Virus record (IMG/VR): IMGVR_UViG_3300029922_000017
Span: 1 to 64,000 of that record
Reading direction: 5' to 3' (one strand)
Length of the DNA: 64,000 nucleotides
Source of the DNA: a virus
The first letter of the stretch is position 1. Every line of letters starts with the position of its first letter. A model generated the notes under the pieces. That model was given only the letters and a program-made list of their open reading frames with translations, was not told the DNA's origin and did no database searches. The position numbers and the translations under genes were made by a program. This document shows, piece by piece, positions 40,860-49,170 of the stretch.

Positions 40860-41120
40860 TCAAGCAATATTATCAATTGCATCTTTTACCTTTTCAATGA
40901 TGGCATCATGCGTATCTTCAATAACATCCTGAAAATCATTGCTTAATTGACCAATTAAATCATTTACAATCTTCCATGTAAATTCTTGCCACTTTTGGCG
41001 GTCTTCATATGAAAGAGAATTTACTTCTGGGTAATGGGAATAATGTTCTTTCCAATTAATGTCAAAGGTTTTGCCGATGTTTGATAATTTATCCAGTGTT
41101 TCGTCGTATTTTTTATTCAT
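40860..41120 (-). CDS. Hypothetical protein
   Basis: 86 aa, helical and acidic, unrecognised. Overlaps the upstream gene by 8 bases. Confidence 0.6.
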   Translation of the reverse strand: MNKKYDETLDKLSNIGKTFDINWKEHYSHYPEVNSLSYEDRQKWQEFTWKIVNDLIGQLSNDFQDVIEDTHDAIIEKVKDAIDNIA

Positions 41121-41343
41121 GTTGATTTTTCCGAGACTCTTCTTCTAGGTATTTATTATAATCTTTTTTCCAAATATCTTCACCGAAAGTTTCTTCTATA
41201 AATTGACGTGGAGTTTTTTTAACTTTTAATGCATGTTTAACCAAGCATTCTATGTCATATGGGTCTCCCTCTTCAAATGCATCAAATCCAAGTAATTTTT
41301 TAGAAATTTTATTGCACTTGGATTTAAATAGTTGCTCCGTCAT
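41113..41343 (-). CDS. Hypothetical protein
   Basis: 76 aa, charged, helical (KVKKTPRQFIEETFGEDIWK). 2 bases from the small lipoprotein-like gene upstream and overlapping 40860-41120, so one operon. Confidence 0.6.
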   Translation of the reverse strand: MTEQLFKSKCNKISKKLLGFDAFEEGDPYDIECLVKHALKVKKTPRQFIEETFGEDIWKKDYNKYLEEESRKNQHE

Positions 41344-41345
41344 AT

Positions 41346-41480
41346 TTAATGTTGAGGAAATGTTATAACTTGCCGATTGTCCATATAAATATTATCCATA
41401 TCAAAATTATTATCGCCAGTTTTACATCCGGCTTCGGACAATAATATTAAAATTAATATGAAAAATAATAAAAAGTTCAT
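41346..41480 (-). CDS. Small lipoprotein-like protein
   Basis: 44 aa: hydrophobic signal (MNFLLFFILILILLSEAGC) with a Cys where a lipobox would end, although -3 is Glu. Probably exported or membrane-anchored. The ATG overlaps the end of the ADP-ribosylglycohydrolase gene by 4 bases. Confidence 0.5.
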   Translation of the reverse strand: MNFLLFFILILILLSEAGCKTGDNNFDMDNIYMDNRQVITFPQH

Positions 41481-42340
41481 AGGGGTGATGCTTTTCCGAT
41501 TTTAACATAAAACCGGTTCACCAATTCAATAATTTCATCGTTCAATCTCAATTTTGCTTTCTTAATTAATTTCGTCGGAATCGTTTCCGTGCCATAAAAT
41601 GCTTCGGCAATGGAACCGGCAATTGCTGCATTGGTATCAGTATCTCCGCCCAAATAAATTGCATTTCTAATTGCCGACTCATAATCCGTAGACTCCATAA
41701 AACATACCAATGCTTGAGGAGCAGTCACGTTACATCGAATAGAGGTCTTTGGAATTGCTCTTGCGTCTTCCACTGACATATCTAACATATGTCCAAATTG
41801 TTCTTCGACATATGCTTTAATTTCCTGCTTAGTCTTACCATGACGAGCCATCCAAATTGCACTAGTAATTGATTTTACTCCACGCTCAGATTCAGGAGAA
41901 TTATGAGTCTGTTGAATGCTTGAGATTGCCATTTTATACATGTTATCCATATTAGATTCGGGAAACCTAGAATAATACATAGCAATTGGGCTACACCGCA
42001 TCATACATCCATTAGCATAACTATTATTAACAGTATAATATTCGCTATCCTTGGTTTTAACCCATTCTTTAAATGCTCCACCATATCCTCTGTCTGGATA
42101 TTTTACTGCCCACATTTTATAAGATGCAGCGAAGTTAGGAAGTGCCAGTATATTGTCTGAATTTGGCATTATTATTGATAATATCGTTTCGGCAATTGCA
42201 CATGTCAATACAGTATCATCCGTAAAACGACTGTTAGAATAGAACATGTTAAAGTTCTTTGTGCCAACCGGACGTTTCGGGTATTGTGGGCTACTTTCAT
42301 ATACCGACCCTGCGATGTCGCCAATAATTGCTCCTATCAT
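41477..42340 (-). CDS. ADP-ribosylglycohydrolase
   Basis: 287 aa from MIGAIIGDIAGSVYES, the usual start of the family (the longer frame uses a TTG). Metal-binding motifs FTDDTVLT and GGDTDTNAAIAG are intact. These enzymes remove ADP-ribose from proteins or nucleic acid and could reverse host ADP-ribosylation-based defence or the phage's own modifications. Overlaps its small zinc-ribbon neighbour (ATGA). Confidence 0.88.
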   Translation of the reverse strand: MIGAIIGDIAGSVYESSPQYPKRPVGTKNFNMFYSNSRFTDDTVLTCAIAETILSIIMPNSDNILALPNFAASYKMWAVKYPDRGYGGAFKEWVKTKDSEYYTVNNSYANGCMMRCSPIAMYYSRFPESNMDNMYKMAISSIQQTHNSPESERGVKSITSAIWMARHGKTKQEIKAYVEEQFGHMLDMSVEDARAIPKTSIRCNVTAPQALVCFMESTDYESAIRNAIYLGGDTDTNAAIAGSIAEAFYGTETIPTKLIKKAKLRLNDEIIELVNRFYVKIGKASPL

Positions 42341-42513
42341 AGTTTTATTTCTTTCTTCCAAAAATATTTATATTTCATTCCTTCAATATCCGGTTTACAA
42401 TTAATACAATAATAATCTCCAGCTTTAATCGATTCCCATTGATATTCATTTAAAAATGAATTTTCTGGCTGTATCACTTCTTGTAATTCTAAATTGCAAC
42501 ATGGACATCTCAT
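42337..42513 (-). CDS. Small zinc-ribbon protein
   Basis: 58 aa: CPCC and CINC pairs (MRCPCCNLELQEVIQPENSF at the start). Its TGA overlaps the ATG of the ADP-ribosylglycohydrolase, suggesting co-translation. Confidence 0.65.
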   Translation of the reverse strand: MRCPCCNLELQEVIQPENSFLNEYQWESIKAGDYYCINCKPDIEGMKYKYFWKKEIKL

Positions 42514-42548
42514 ATTATTTTAATAATGTTATTGGTGCATATTCCGAA

Positions 42549-43652
42549 TCAATTAAATATTGGGGTTGGGTCTATTAAATCATTCCAATCAGATTTATTA
42601 TCGCCAACTTCTTCAAATGCACGATATATTCCATGTTTATATAATTCAATATGAAGCATGGAAGTGTTATGACCTTGGATGTCAGGTCTTTCTTTTCCTT
42701 CTTTAAGGACTCTCTTTACATTTCCTATAAAATCCCCAGATTTTAATTTCTTTCCAATTTTCATTCCAAAATCAATATCAATTTCACCATAACAAACTAC
42801 TCCGGATGCACCTTCTACTAAAACACATTTAGTATCATTCCACCACGGAGTTTGTTGAGAAGAACCAGTGAACTCTTCAATTCCTACTACGGTTCCAGAT
42901 TCAACTGCATATACGGATGCCCCATCATTGGTATATAAATCAACACCGGTATGAGTATGATGTTTTCTTTTTGTTAAAAATGCGCCGGGATGTCCTTTAA
43001 TTGGAATTCCAGAACAATTAGTGTTTTTCGAATCATCAAATCTCCAATGTAATGGGAAATGCCATTTCAATGAATTATTTACTTCTTTAACAATATCCGA
43101 AATATCAGCCAATGCTCCCATACCTTCCGTTTTGCAAGCCAACATTTTTGATTGTGGCATTACAATCTTATATCCCCAGTTGGTTAATTTATCCAAGTGT
43201 TCTTTAGTAACTGGATGTTCCCACATCGCTGTATTCGCAGCGCCGGCAATAATTAGGGGTCTATTCATATCCCACGCACGAACAACCGAGGTTAATAAGT
43301 TATCACATAATCCATTGGCAATTTTTCCCATTGTATTTAATGAACATGGGGCAATTACAAGTGCCGATGCTTGATTTCTTATATTAATATGAAGAACTCC
43401 ATCTCCAGTTTTCCACTTGCTAGTGATACGTCCTGTCGTTGGGTCTTGCCATTGCCATTCGTCGTCATCAACATAATAAATTCCACCTAGTTTTTCAACT
43501 AACAGTGCCAGTTCCAAGCAATCTATAAAATGTCTGGCTGAGTTAGTAATTATAGTATCGACTATAAAATGTTCACTCAATTGAGTGACCAGCTTCTTCC
43601 ATAATACAGTGGCAACGCTACCAGTCAATCCTAACAGTATTCGACGTTTCAT
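42549..43652 (-). CDS. CoaC-like flavoprotein fused to M23-like domain
   Basis: 367 aa. Residues 1-200 match phosphopantothenoylcysteine decarboxylase: GLTGSVATVL, catalytic His in GVLHINIRNQAS, APCSLNTMGKIANGLCDNLL, the AANTAMWEHPVT Asn loop and Cys in KMLACKTEGMGAL. Residues about 205-367 resemble M23/LytM metallopeptidases: KHHTHTGVDLYTNDGASVYA and LHIELYKHG; the first His of the usual HxH is Met here. The gene is leaderless (TATACT 6 bases before ATG). The decarboxylase assignment is strong; peptidase activity is doubtful. Confidence 0.82.
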   Translation of the reverse strand: MKRRILLGLTGSVATVLWKKLVTQLSEHFIVDTIITNSARHFIDCLELALLVEKLGGIYYVDDDEWQWQDPTTGRITSKWKTGDGVLHINIRNQASALVIAPCSLNTMGKIANGLCDNLLTSVVRAWDMNRPLIIAGAANTAMWEHPVTKEHLDKLTNWGYKIVMPQSKMLACKTEGMGALADISDIVKEVNNSLKWHFPLHWRFDDSKNTNCSGIPIKGHPGAFLTKRKHHTHTGVDLYTNDGASVYAVESGTVVGIEEFTGSSQQTPWWNDTKCVLVEGASGVVCYGEIDIDFGMKIGKKLKSGDFIGNVKRVLKEGKERPDIQGHNTSMLHIELYKHGIYRAFEEVGDNKSDWNDLIDPTPIFN

Positions 43653-43658
43653 AATTGA

Positions 43659-43686
43659 AGTATAGCAGAATTTATGAAAAAGTCAA
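43659..43686 (-). promoter_or_regulatory. Early promoter, leaderless type
   Basis: TTGACT (43686-43681), 16 bases, TATACT (43664-43659), 6 bases to the ATG of the flavoprotein fusion. Confidence 0.8.
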
Positions 43687-43727
43687 TTATTTTCTTTTTC
43701 GTTTAACATGTAGTTGATTTCTATTAA

Positions 43728-44345
43728 ATGGATGTAATTTCTTGTTATAATGTTGTTCGGTTGGAAATTGAACAGTTGTATTTAAATAAATGTCGAGAAA
43801 ATCCAAATACTAATTACAATTTTGCGTATGATGCTAGACGACCTATGGCTGGCAAAAAACACACTCTAGAAGCCAGACTCAAAATTAGTAATGCTGTAAG
43901 TGGATGTGGAAACGGTATGTTTGGGAAATCTCCAACTATAGAGCATAGACAAAAAATAAGTAATTCTAATATGGGAAAAAATAAAGGAAATAAACATTAC
44001 AATTTTGGAAAACATTTAGACGAAGAACTTAGACGTAAAATAAGTAAATCAGGAACTGGATTAAAACGCACAGATGAAACTAAACAAAATATAAGTAAAG
44101 CATTAACGGGAAGAGTATTCACGTCCGAACATATACAAAAACTAAGAAATCCAAATATCAAACTTAGAGGAAGTAGTCATCCAAATTTTAACCCTACGAT
44201 TTACAATTTAAAAAATACTAGAACCAATGAAGAATTTCGAGGAACTAGGCATGATTTTATTGAAAAATATAACATTCCATCCGGAAGATGTTCGAAATTA
44301 CTAAATGGTAAAGTGCCAAGTATTAAAAAATGGATACTTATATAA
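43728..44345 (+). pseudogene. GIY-YIG endonuclease lacking its N-terminal domain
   Basis: 205 aa open frame. It starts where a Seg-type enzyme would be halfway through: VRLEIEQLYLNKCRENPNTN matches the end of a GIY-YIG domain, followed by NUMOD3 repeats (KKHTLEARLKISNAVSG and HRQKISNSNMGKNKGNKHYN) and a helix-turn-helix. The catalytic GIY-YIG residues are absent, so it is a 5'-truncated remnant or a DNA-binding protein only. Confidence 0.65.
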
Positions 44346-44349
44346 TTTG

Positions 44350-44514
44350 TCAACTAATAAATGTCAATGCTCTCATCCACGTGGAATGTTCCGATTTTAG
44401 TCGGGATTGTCTTTTTAGTGGAGGTGAGGTCGGTTTATGGGCATTCCGGAAATGTAATATTGGGCATTTGCAATGTTCAATGTTCTGGAATAGTTTTTCT
44501 TGTTTTGTTGTCAT
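44350..44514 (-). CDS. Small basic hypothetical protein
   Basis: 54 aa from MTTKQEKLFQNIEHCKCPIL. TATTCT ends 6 bases before the ATG, as in other early genes, but the -35 is poor. Plausible. Confidence 0.45.
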   Translation of the reverse strand: MTTKQEKLFQNIEHCKCPILHFRNAHKPTSPPLKRQSRLKSEHSTWMRALTFIS

Positions 44515-44556
44515 GGTTAAAGAATACCACATAACAAGCCAAATAGATATAAGGTA

Positions 44557-44763
44557 TTATACCCATGGATTTGGATATTCAATTTCCATCCTACGTTTCA
44601 TTTTTTTAATTATTTGGACAAGACCTTTGCGGTGAGACACTCTAACATCTTTAATATAATCTTCTTCTTTAATGAGTGGTATAATACGACAATATTCGTT
44701 TAATATATCATAGATAAATTCATATTCTACAGCAGTTAAACTTCCTTCGTCTTTATTTTTCAT
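44557..44763 (-). CDS. Hypothetical protein
   Basis: 68 aa from MKNKDEGSLTAVEYEFIYDI. The longer frame starts inside the upstream gene. Basic C-terminus (KKMKRRMEIEYPNPWV). Confidence 0.55.
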   Translation of the reverse strand: MKNKDEGSLTAVEYEFIYDILNEYCRIIPLIKEEDYIKDVRVSHRKGLVQIIKKMKRRMEIEYPNPWV

Positions 44764-44764
44764 A

Positions 44765-45475
44765 TTATCTTTTTTCAACATAACATGGAATACGAGCATA
44801 TTCCAATGAATATTCTTTACACATCTCCAAGGCTTTTCTATGAGCAGAACAGGCTTCGTCAATGTTATCTGATTGTGCCAGTGCTTTTAATTTCTTTATC
44901 TTGTTAAATACGTCAAGAGTTACATTTTCATATATCAACGTCTCTAATTCAGGTTCGTTGGTCCCGCCGATGTCGTCTAACGAAGTATTATTTCGCAATT
45001 GTTGATTGACTGCGTGGCGAGTTGAATTGTGGGTCTCTTCGTAAATATCATTTAATGTCTGGCGCAAGTGAGCATCATTCTCAATAATATCATCTTCGGA
45101 TTTATAGGTCGAAGTCAAATATCCGTTTAAAATATCCCGCTGTTCATATAGTCGTTTTCCATATACTTTATCATCATTCGACTCTTGCAATAAAAAGTAT
45201 AACCAATTTAATATTGGAGTAGAACGAGCGGGGACAAATTTTCCATATGATGATAAAATCTGGTCGTCGTCCATTCCCTTGCTTCTTCCCTCGCTTAATA
45301 AATTTCGCTTTAATTTGTCCCCCTCCTCAATTTCTTTTTCATACTTTTGAGAATATGTTTGTGCCGAGGAGAGTATTTTAGTCTTAATTTCTTTTGTCTC
45401 TACCACTTTGGCGGCAAGACGTTTTTGAAAATTATCATTGTTTTTTAATAAACTGATTAGTGACGTGTTACTCAT
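44765..45475 (-). CDS. Paralogue 1 of duplicated cassette (236 aa)
   Basis: Shares long identical blocks with 48066-48761 (LSSAQTYSQKYEKEIEEGDK versus LSAAQTYSQKYDKEIEEGEQ, and ILNWLYFLL). Helical, charged, no recognised domain. Followed upstream by paralogue 45491-45868. The pair was duplicated as a two-gene unit. Confidence 0.75.
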   Translation of the reverse strand: MSNTSLISLLKNNDNFQKRLAAKVVETKEIKTKILSSAQTYSQKYEKEIEEGDKLKRNLLSEGRSKGMDDDQILSSYGKFVPARSTPILNWLYFLLQESNDDKVYGKRLYEQRDILNGYLTSTYKSEDDIIENDAHLRQTLNDIYEETHNSTRHAVNQQLRNNTSLDDIGGTNEPELETLIYENVTLDVFNKIKKLKALAQSDNIDEACSAHRKALEMCKEYSLEYARIPCYVEKR

Positions 45476-45490
45476 AATTTTATTTTTTTA

Positions 45491-45868
45491 TTATTGATTT
45501 TTTAATTTATTTACTAATACTTTGACATAATCAGAAACATATTTTGGTTCTTCTTGTTCCGGCATATCAATTGCACGAATATCATTCTCAATATATTCTA
45601 GATAATCTTTATATATTTCCGCCGCAATTGGGATTCTATCAAGAGGAAGATTATGATTCTCATTATATAAACATCGCACGATAGGTAGAATTGTGCCGCA
45701 GAACCATTCAGATCGAATTTGAGTTTCTTTATTCGCCGCTACTAATATGGATGCCATTGCTTCTAAATTGTCGGCACATTCTCCAATTGCTTCTGGCGAT
45801 AGTTCGTCTAATAATCCGGTTAAAGTCCACTTTCTTATATTTTCTTCTGTTGATCTGTATAACTTCAT
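45491..45868 (-). CDS. Paralogue 1 of second cassette gene (125 aa)
   Basis: Shares KWTLTGLLDELSPEAIGECA...NLEAMASILVAAN with 48758-49132 (KWKQTGLLDYLTDDKIEHCA, NLEAITQLC). Helical. Unknown function; conserved gene order with the previous entry. Confidence 0.7.
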   Translation of the reverse strand: MKLYRSTEENIRKWTLTGLLDELSPEAIGECADNLEAMASILVAANKETQIRSEWFCGTILPIVRCLYNENHNLPLDRIPIAAEIYKDYLEYIENDIRAIDMPEQEEPKYVSDYVKVLVNKLKNQ

Positions 45869-45872
45869 AATT

Positions 45873-46625
45873 TTATTTTATTGGTTGAATTGTGCGGGTT
45901 AATTTTCCTTGATAGGAGATATATTTCTTCGGTATATTATCTAGCGTATAACATCCCAGCGATGAAAATGCAGGGTCTTGAAATAGTTTGATTTGTCGGT
46001 CTTTTAATAGTTTAGTCATATCGACTATGAAAACTGCAAACTCATTTATTTTAGGATAGAATCTATCATTATTAAATAATTCCTTTATTGCGGTCATATT
46101 GTAAGCAAGATATATTCTTTCGGGATGTGCCGCCATTTTATTTTGTGACTTTGGAACTAAACCGATATTTTCTATATTTTCACGACGTTGATACGGAGTT
46201 ATATGATAACCCACCTCATCTTGAAATTGCGACAATTCAATATCCTGAATATCTCTTATTGCTTCGAAGACAATGGTTATTCTATTTCCTCTATTTAGAT
46301 ATGAGATTAAATCTGCCGTAGTTGTGAATTTTTTATTGTCAGTTCCAAACCCAAATATCGTAAAATATGCTGGTTTCCATCCCCTGTTATTTGTTGATTT
46401 GATAATCCATTCAATTATATTAATATCAGTGTCTTCCGAATCTATTATACATAATATTCTATTATCTTGTTGTTCAAATCTAATAGTCGGATTTTTTATT
46501 CGTCTGTTTAATTCAATATTTAATCCTTCTACTGATTTGGTAATATCATGAGTCCAAATTAATCCCTCATCAAGTGATAATTCTTCATCATGTAATTCTT
46601 TTAATATATCGTTAAGTTTAATCAT
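45873..46625 (-). CDS. Hypothetical protein with ART-like C-terminus
   Basis: 250 aa. The C-terminal third (VGYHITPYQRRENIENIGLV, RIYLAYN) has the YHxTP...I...GL.P pattern of KptA/ADP-ribosyltransferase-like folds. No enzyme activity can be assigned. Overlaps the YopX-like gene by 8 bases. Confidence 0.5.
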   Translation of the reverse strand: MIKLNDILKELHDEELSLDEGLIWTHDITKSVEGLNIELNRRIKNPTIRFEQQDNRILCIIDSEDTDINIIEWIIKSTNNRGWKPAYFTIFGFGTDNKKFTTTADLISYLNRGNRITIVFEAIRDIQDIELSQFQDEVGYHITPYQRRENIENIGLVPKSQNKMAAHPERIYLAYNMTAIKELFNNDRFYPKINEFAVFIVDMTKLLKDRQIKLFQDPAFSSLGCYTLDNIPKKYISYQGKLTRTIQPIK

Positions 46626-47055
46626 GTTGATTATTTAAATCTTTGTGAAATTCATATTGTTCGGAACATTGAAAACAATTTCCTATAACCGTTAACTTAT
46701 ATTTACATAAAGGAAAACCGGCATATTTACATTTAAATTCAGTATCAATATATTCAATGACGCCAGAGAATTCGTATTTAAATGGGATATTATCTCCAAT
46801 TACAGTTGAAAAATATCCACTAACAATATCTCCTTCGTAAATTTCGACATTGTTAATATCAGTAAGTCCAATATACTGTTGCAATATAACATTATCATCA
46901 TATAAATCGTTGGCTTTATCATACAACTTACCATCTAATCCAATAAATATTTTTGAGTTCGGATGATATGTAAATTCACCATAGAATGAATTCCATACTC
47001 GAAACTTAATATTTCTTGATTGAGTTGGGTATTTATATTCTGAAATCTCTTTCAT
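46618..47055 (-). CDS. YopX-like protein
   Basis: 145 aa. KFRVWNSFYGEFTYHPNSKI, QQYIGLTDINNVEIYEGDIV and LTVIGNCFQCSEQ match the YopX family of phage proteins of unknown function. Confidence 0.75.
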   Translation of the reverse strand: MKEISEYKYPTQSRNIKFRVWNSFYGEFTYHPNSKIFIGLDGKLYDKANDLYDDNVILQQYIGLTDINNVEIYEGDIVSGYFSTVIGDNIPFKYEFSGVIEYIDTEFKCKYAGFPLCKYKLTVIGNCFQCSEQYEFHKDLNNQHD

Positions 47056-47141
47056 TATTCGTTTAATTTGGTTGCTGGTGTAAGGGCAAATTTTAATAGA
47101 TTCTTGGGCTTCTCGAAGGTAATTGGGATATCATCAAACAT
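47055..47141 (-). CDS. Small ORF coupled to YopX-like gene
   Basis: 28 aa (MFDDIPITFEKPKNLLKFAL at the start); the TAA overlaps the next ATG (TAATG). The same frame is open a little further upstream from a TTG. Likely translated. Confidence 0.45.
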   Translation of the reverse strand: MFDDIPITFEKPKNLLKFALTPATKLNE

Positions 47142-47176
47142 TGTGAATTCCGTTCCATTATCCAATTCGGCAAATG

Positions 47177-47605
47177 TTATATTCTTGTTTTATATTCGTT
47201 AAATATACTTAATATTCGACTCCAACGGTCTTCTGCTTCCAATTCCATTGCAACTACTTGTTTAATGGCAGCAATAAAATTAGATTTATTTTCGCTATCA
47301 TTATCCAATCTTTCAATTTCCATGTCTGCTTTGATATTACCATAATCAGTTATAATAAATTGTTCTTGAATATTATTTCCACTATATACTAGTAATGATA
47401 TACTAAATATAGGAGAGCCACTTAATATACATTCGTTCATTTGCTTTTCAATTGTGTTATAAGAAAACTCAAGACAATCTCCGGCAACTGGTGATTCTGA
47501 CAATGTAGCACCATCACCAAATACAGTAATAGTTTTAGTTACTTTACTACGAAGATATTTTAAAATCTCTTCCTTGGTGCCCGTTTTAATTGTTATTTCA
47601 TTCAT
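47177..47605 (-). CDS. Hypothetical protein
   Basis: 142 aa, mixed alpha/beta, acidic, unrecognised. Overlaps the next upstream gene by 8 bases. Confidence 0.6.
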   Translation of the reverse strand: MNEITIKTGTKEEILKYLRSKVTKTITVFGDGATLSESPVAGDCLEFSYNTIEKQMNECILSGSPIFSISLLVYSGNNIQEQFIITDYGNIKADMEIERLDNDSENKSNFIAAIKQVVAMELEAEDRWSRILSIFNEYKTRI

Positions 47606-48050
47606 AATTTTTTAATCTTTCTAAGGCTACTATGTCTAACTCAATATTTTTCTTTTTTTCCGATAAATAAATTTCAGATTCTGAAAAATCAAGTTGCAGT
47701 CCCAATTCTTTACATCGTTCAATCAATGGAATAAACCATTCTTCATCGGAGCAACTATAATCAAACGATCTTCCATGTGATATATTAATTCTCCCCGACC
47801 ACCAACTTAAATAAACGTCTCCAAAACAATATTGATGGTATTTTTCAATGGTTAAATCATCTAATTTTTTCTTAAATTCTGCATCATCACATTTATCATC
47901 GCAATATACAATATGGTTTAACCAAGAAACCTTAAATATACAATTCTTTCGAATTATAGGAAGAATAAGTTTTAAATTTTCCTCTCGTTCTCGATCTCTT
48001 AAAGAGATTATGTCTCGCTTTAGTTGTGCTATTTTATCAGTGGTTAACAT
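47598..48050 (-). CDS. Hypothetical protein
   Basis: 150 aa, charged with a central Trp/Tyr-rich section (VYLSWWSGRINISHGRSFDY). No recognised domain. 15 bases from the paralogous cassette. Confidence 0.6.
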   Translation of the reverse strand: MLTTDKIAQLKRDIISLRDREREENLKLILPIIRKNCIFKVSWLNHIVYCDDKCDDAEFKKKLDDLTIEKYHQYCFGDVYLSWWSGRINISHGRSFDYSCSDEEWFIPLIERCKELGLQLDFSESEIYLSEKKKNIELDIVALERLKNYE

Positions 48051-48065
48051 AATTATTGTTGATAA

Positions 48066-48761
48066 TTAATAAGATGGAATTTTATCAAATTCTAAATTAT
48101 ACCGCTTACATAATTCTTTACATTTAATGAAAGCTGAAGATGCTTCTTCGACGTTTGAGTTATGAACTGCAAGTTTTTTTAATTTTTTTACAGTTGAAAA
48201 TTGTTCTAATGTTAAATTTCCATAAATGATCTCGGCTAAATCAGGTTCATTAGTTTCTCCAATATCATCCACCGTAGTATTGGCTCTTAACAATCGGTTA
48301 ATATCTTCTCGATTATGACAACTTTTGGTTTCTTCATATATTTCGGTGAGAGTGTGTCTTAATTGATCGTCATTTTCAATAATTTCATCTTCGGATTTAT
48401 ACGTCGATTGTAAATAATTGTTTAATTTATCACGTTGTTCGTATAGTTTTTTTCCATAGAAAGTATCATCATCCGATTCACGTAATAGAAAATATAACCA
48501 GTTTAATATTGGCGTTTGGCGAGTTGGAAAAAATCCCTTACCAAAAAAACACTCTTCCTCGGTTTTTCCTTGCCGGGTGCCTTCCGATAGGAGATTTCTC
48601 CTCAACTGTTCCCCTTCTTCGATTTCTTTATCATATTTCTGAGAATAGGTTTGGGCGGCTGATAAAATTTTAGTTTTATCTTCTTTTACCTCGTTGACTT
48701 TTTTAGCAAGTCTCGCTTGGAAATTTTCATCCTTTATTAAATTTATCAGTGATAGACTCAT
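48066..48761 (-). CDS. Paralogue 2 of duplicated cassette (231 aa)
   Basis: Clear duplicate of 44765-45475 along its whole length, with identical TYKSEDEIIENDDQLRHTL-type blocks. Overlaps its partner gene by 4 bases, while the other copy has a 15-base gap. Confidence 0.75.
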   Translation of the reverse strand: MSLSLINLIKDENFQARLAKKVNEVKEDKTKILSAAQTYSQKYDKEIEEGEQLRRNLLSEGTRQGKTEEECFFGKGFFPTRQTPILNWLYFLLRESDDDTFYGKKLYEQRDKLNNYLQSTYKSEDEIIENDDQLRHTLTEIYEETKSCHNREDINRLLRANTTVDDIGETNEPDLAEIIYGNLTLEQFSTVKKLKKLAVHNSNVEEASSAFIKCKELCKRYNLEFDKIPSY

Positions 48762-49132
48762 AATTTTATTTTATCTAATAGTTGTTTAACATAATTGTAA
48801 CAATAATTTACTTCATAATCCAATCCGGTGTAGTATTCGTCTTTATAGTCTTTATATGGAATGCCAATTATATAATTTGTAAAATCGTTATATAAAAATT
48901 CTGCCGTAGGTATTTGTGTCAAAGTTAATTGATTATCTTCATTATATACCGATCTCATTATTGGTATGACACATCTGGCGAAAAATTCAGAATCGGGCGT
49001 TGTTTCAACTGTGTTTTTTACACATAATTGAGTTATCGCTTCCAGATTATTGGCACAGTGTTCGATTTTATCATCGGTTAAATAATCCAATAATCCGGTT
49101 TGCTTCCATTTTGTAATTATGTTATTATTCAT
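48758..49132 (-). CDS. Paralogue 2 of second cassette gene (124 aa)
   Basis: Duplicate of 45491-45868 in length, order and in the KWxxTGLLD and PTAEFLYNDF/PIAAEIYKDY blocks. Function unknown. Confidence 0.7.
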   Translation of the reverse strand: MNNNIITKWKQTGLLDYLTDDKIEHCANNLEAITQLCVKNTVETTPDSEFFARCVIPIMRSVYNEDNQLTLTQIPTAEFLYNDFTNYIIGIPYKDYKDEYYTGLDYEVNYCYNYVKQLLDKIKL

Positions 49133-49170
49133 ATCAATTATTATAGTTTATTTTAAATCAAATGTAAACT

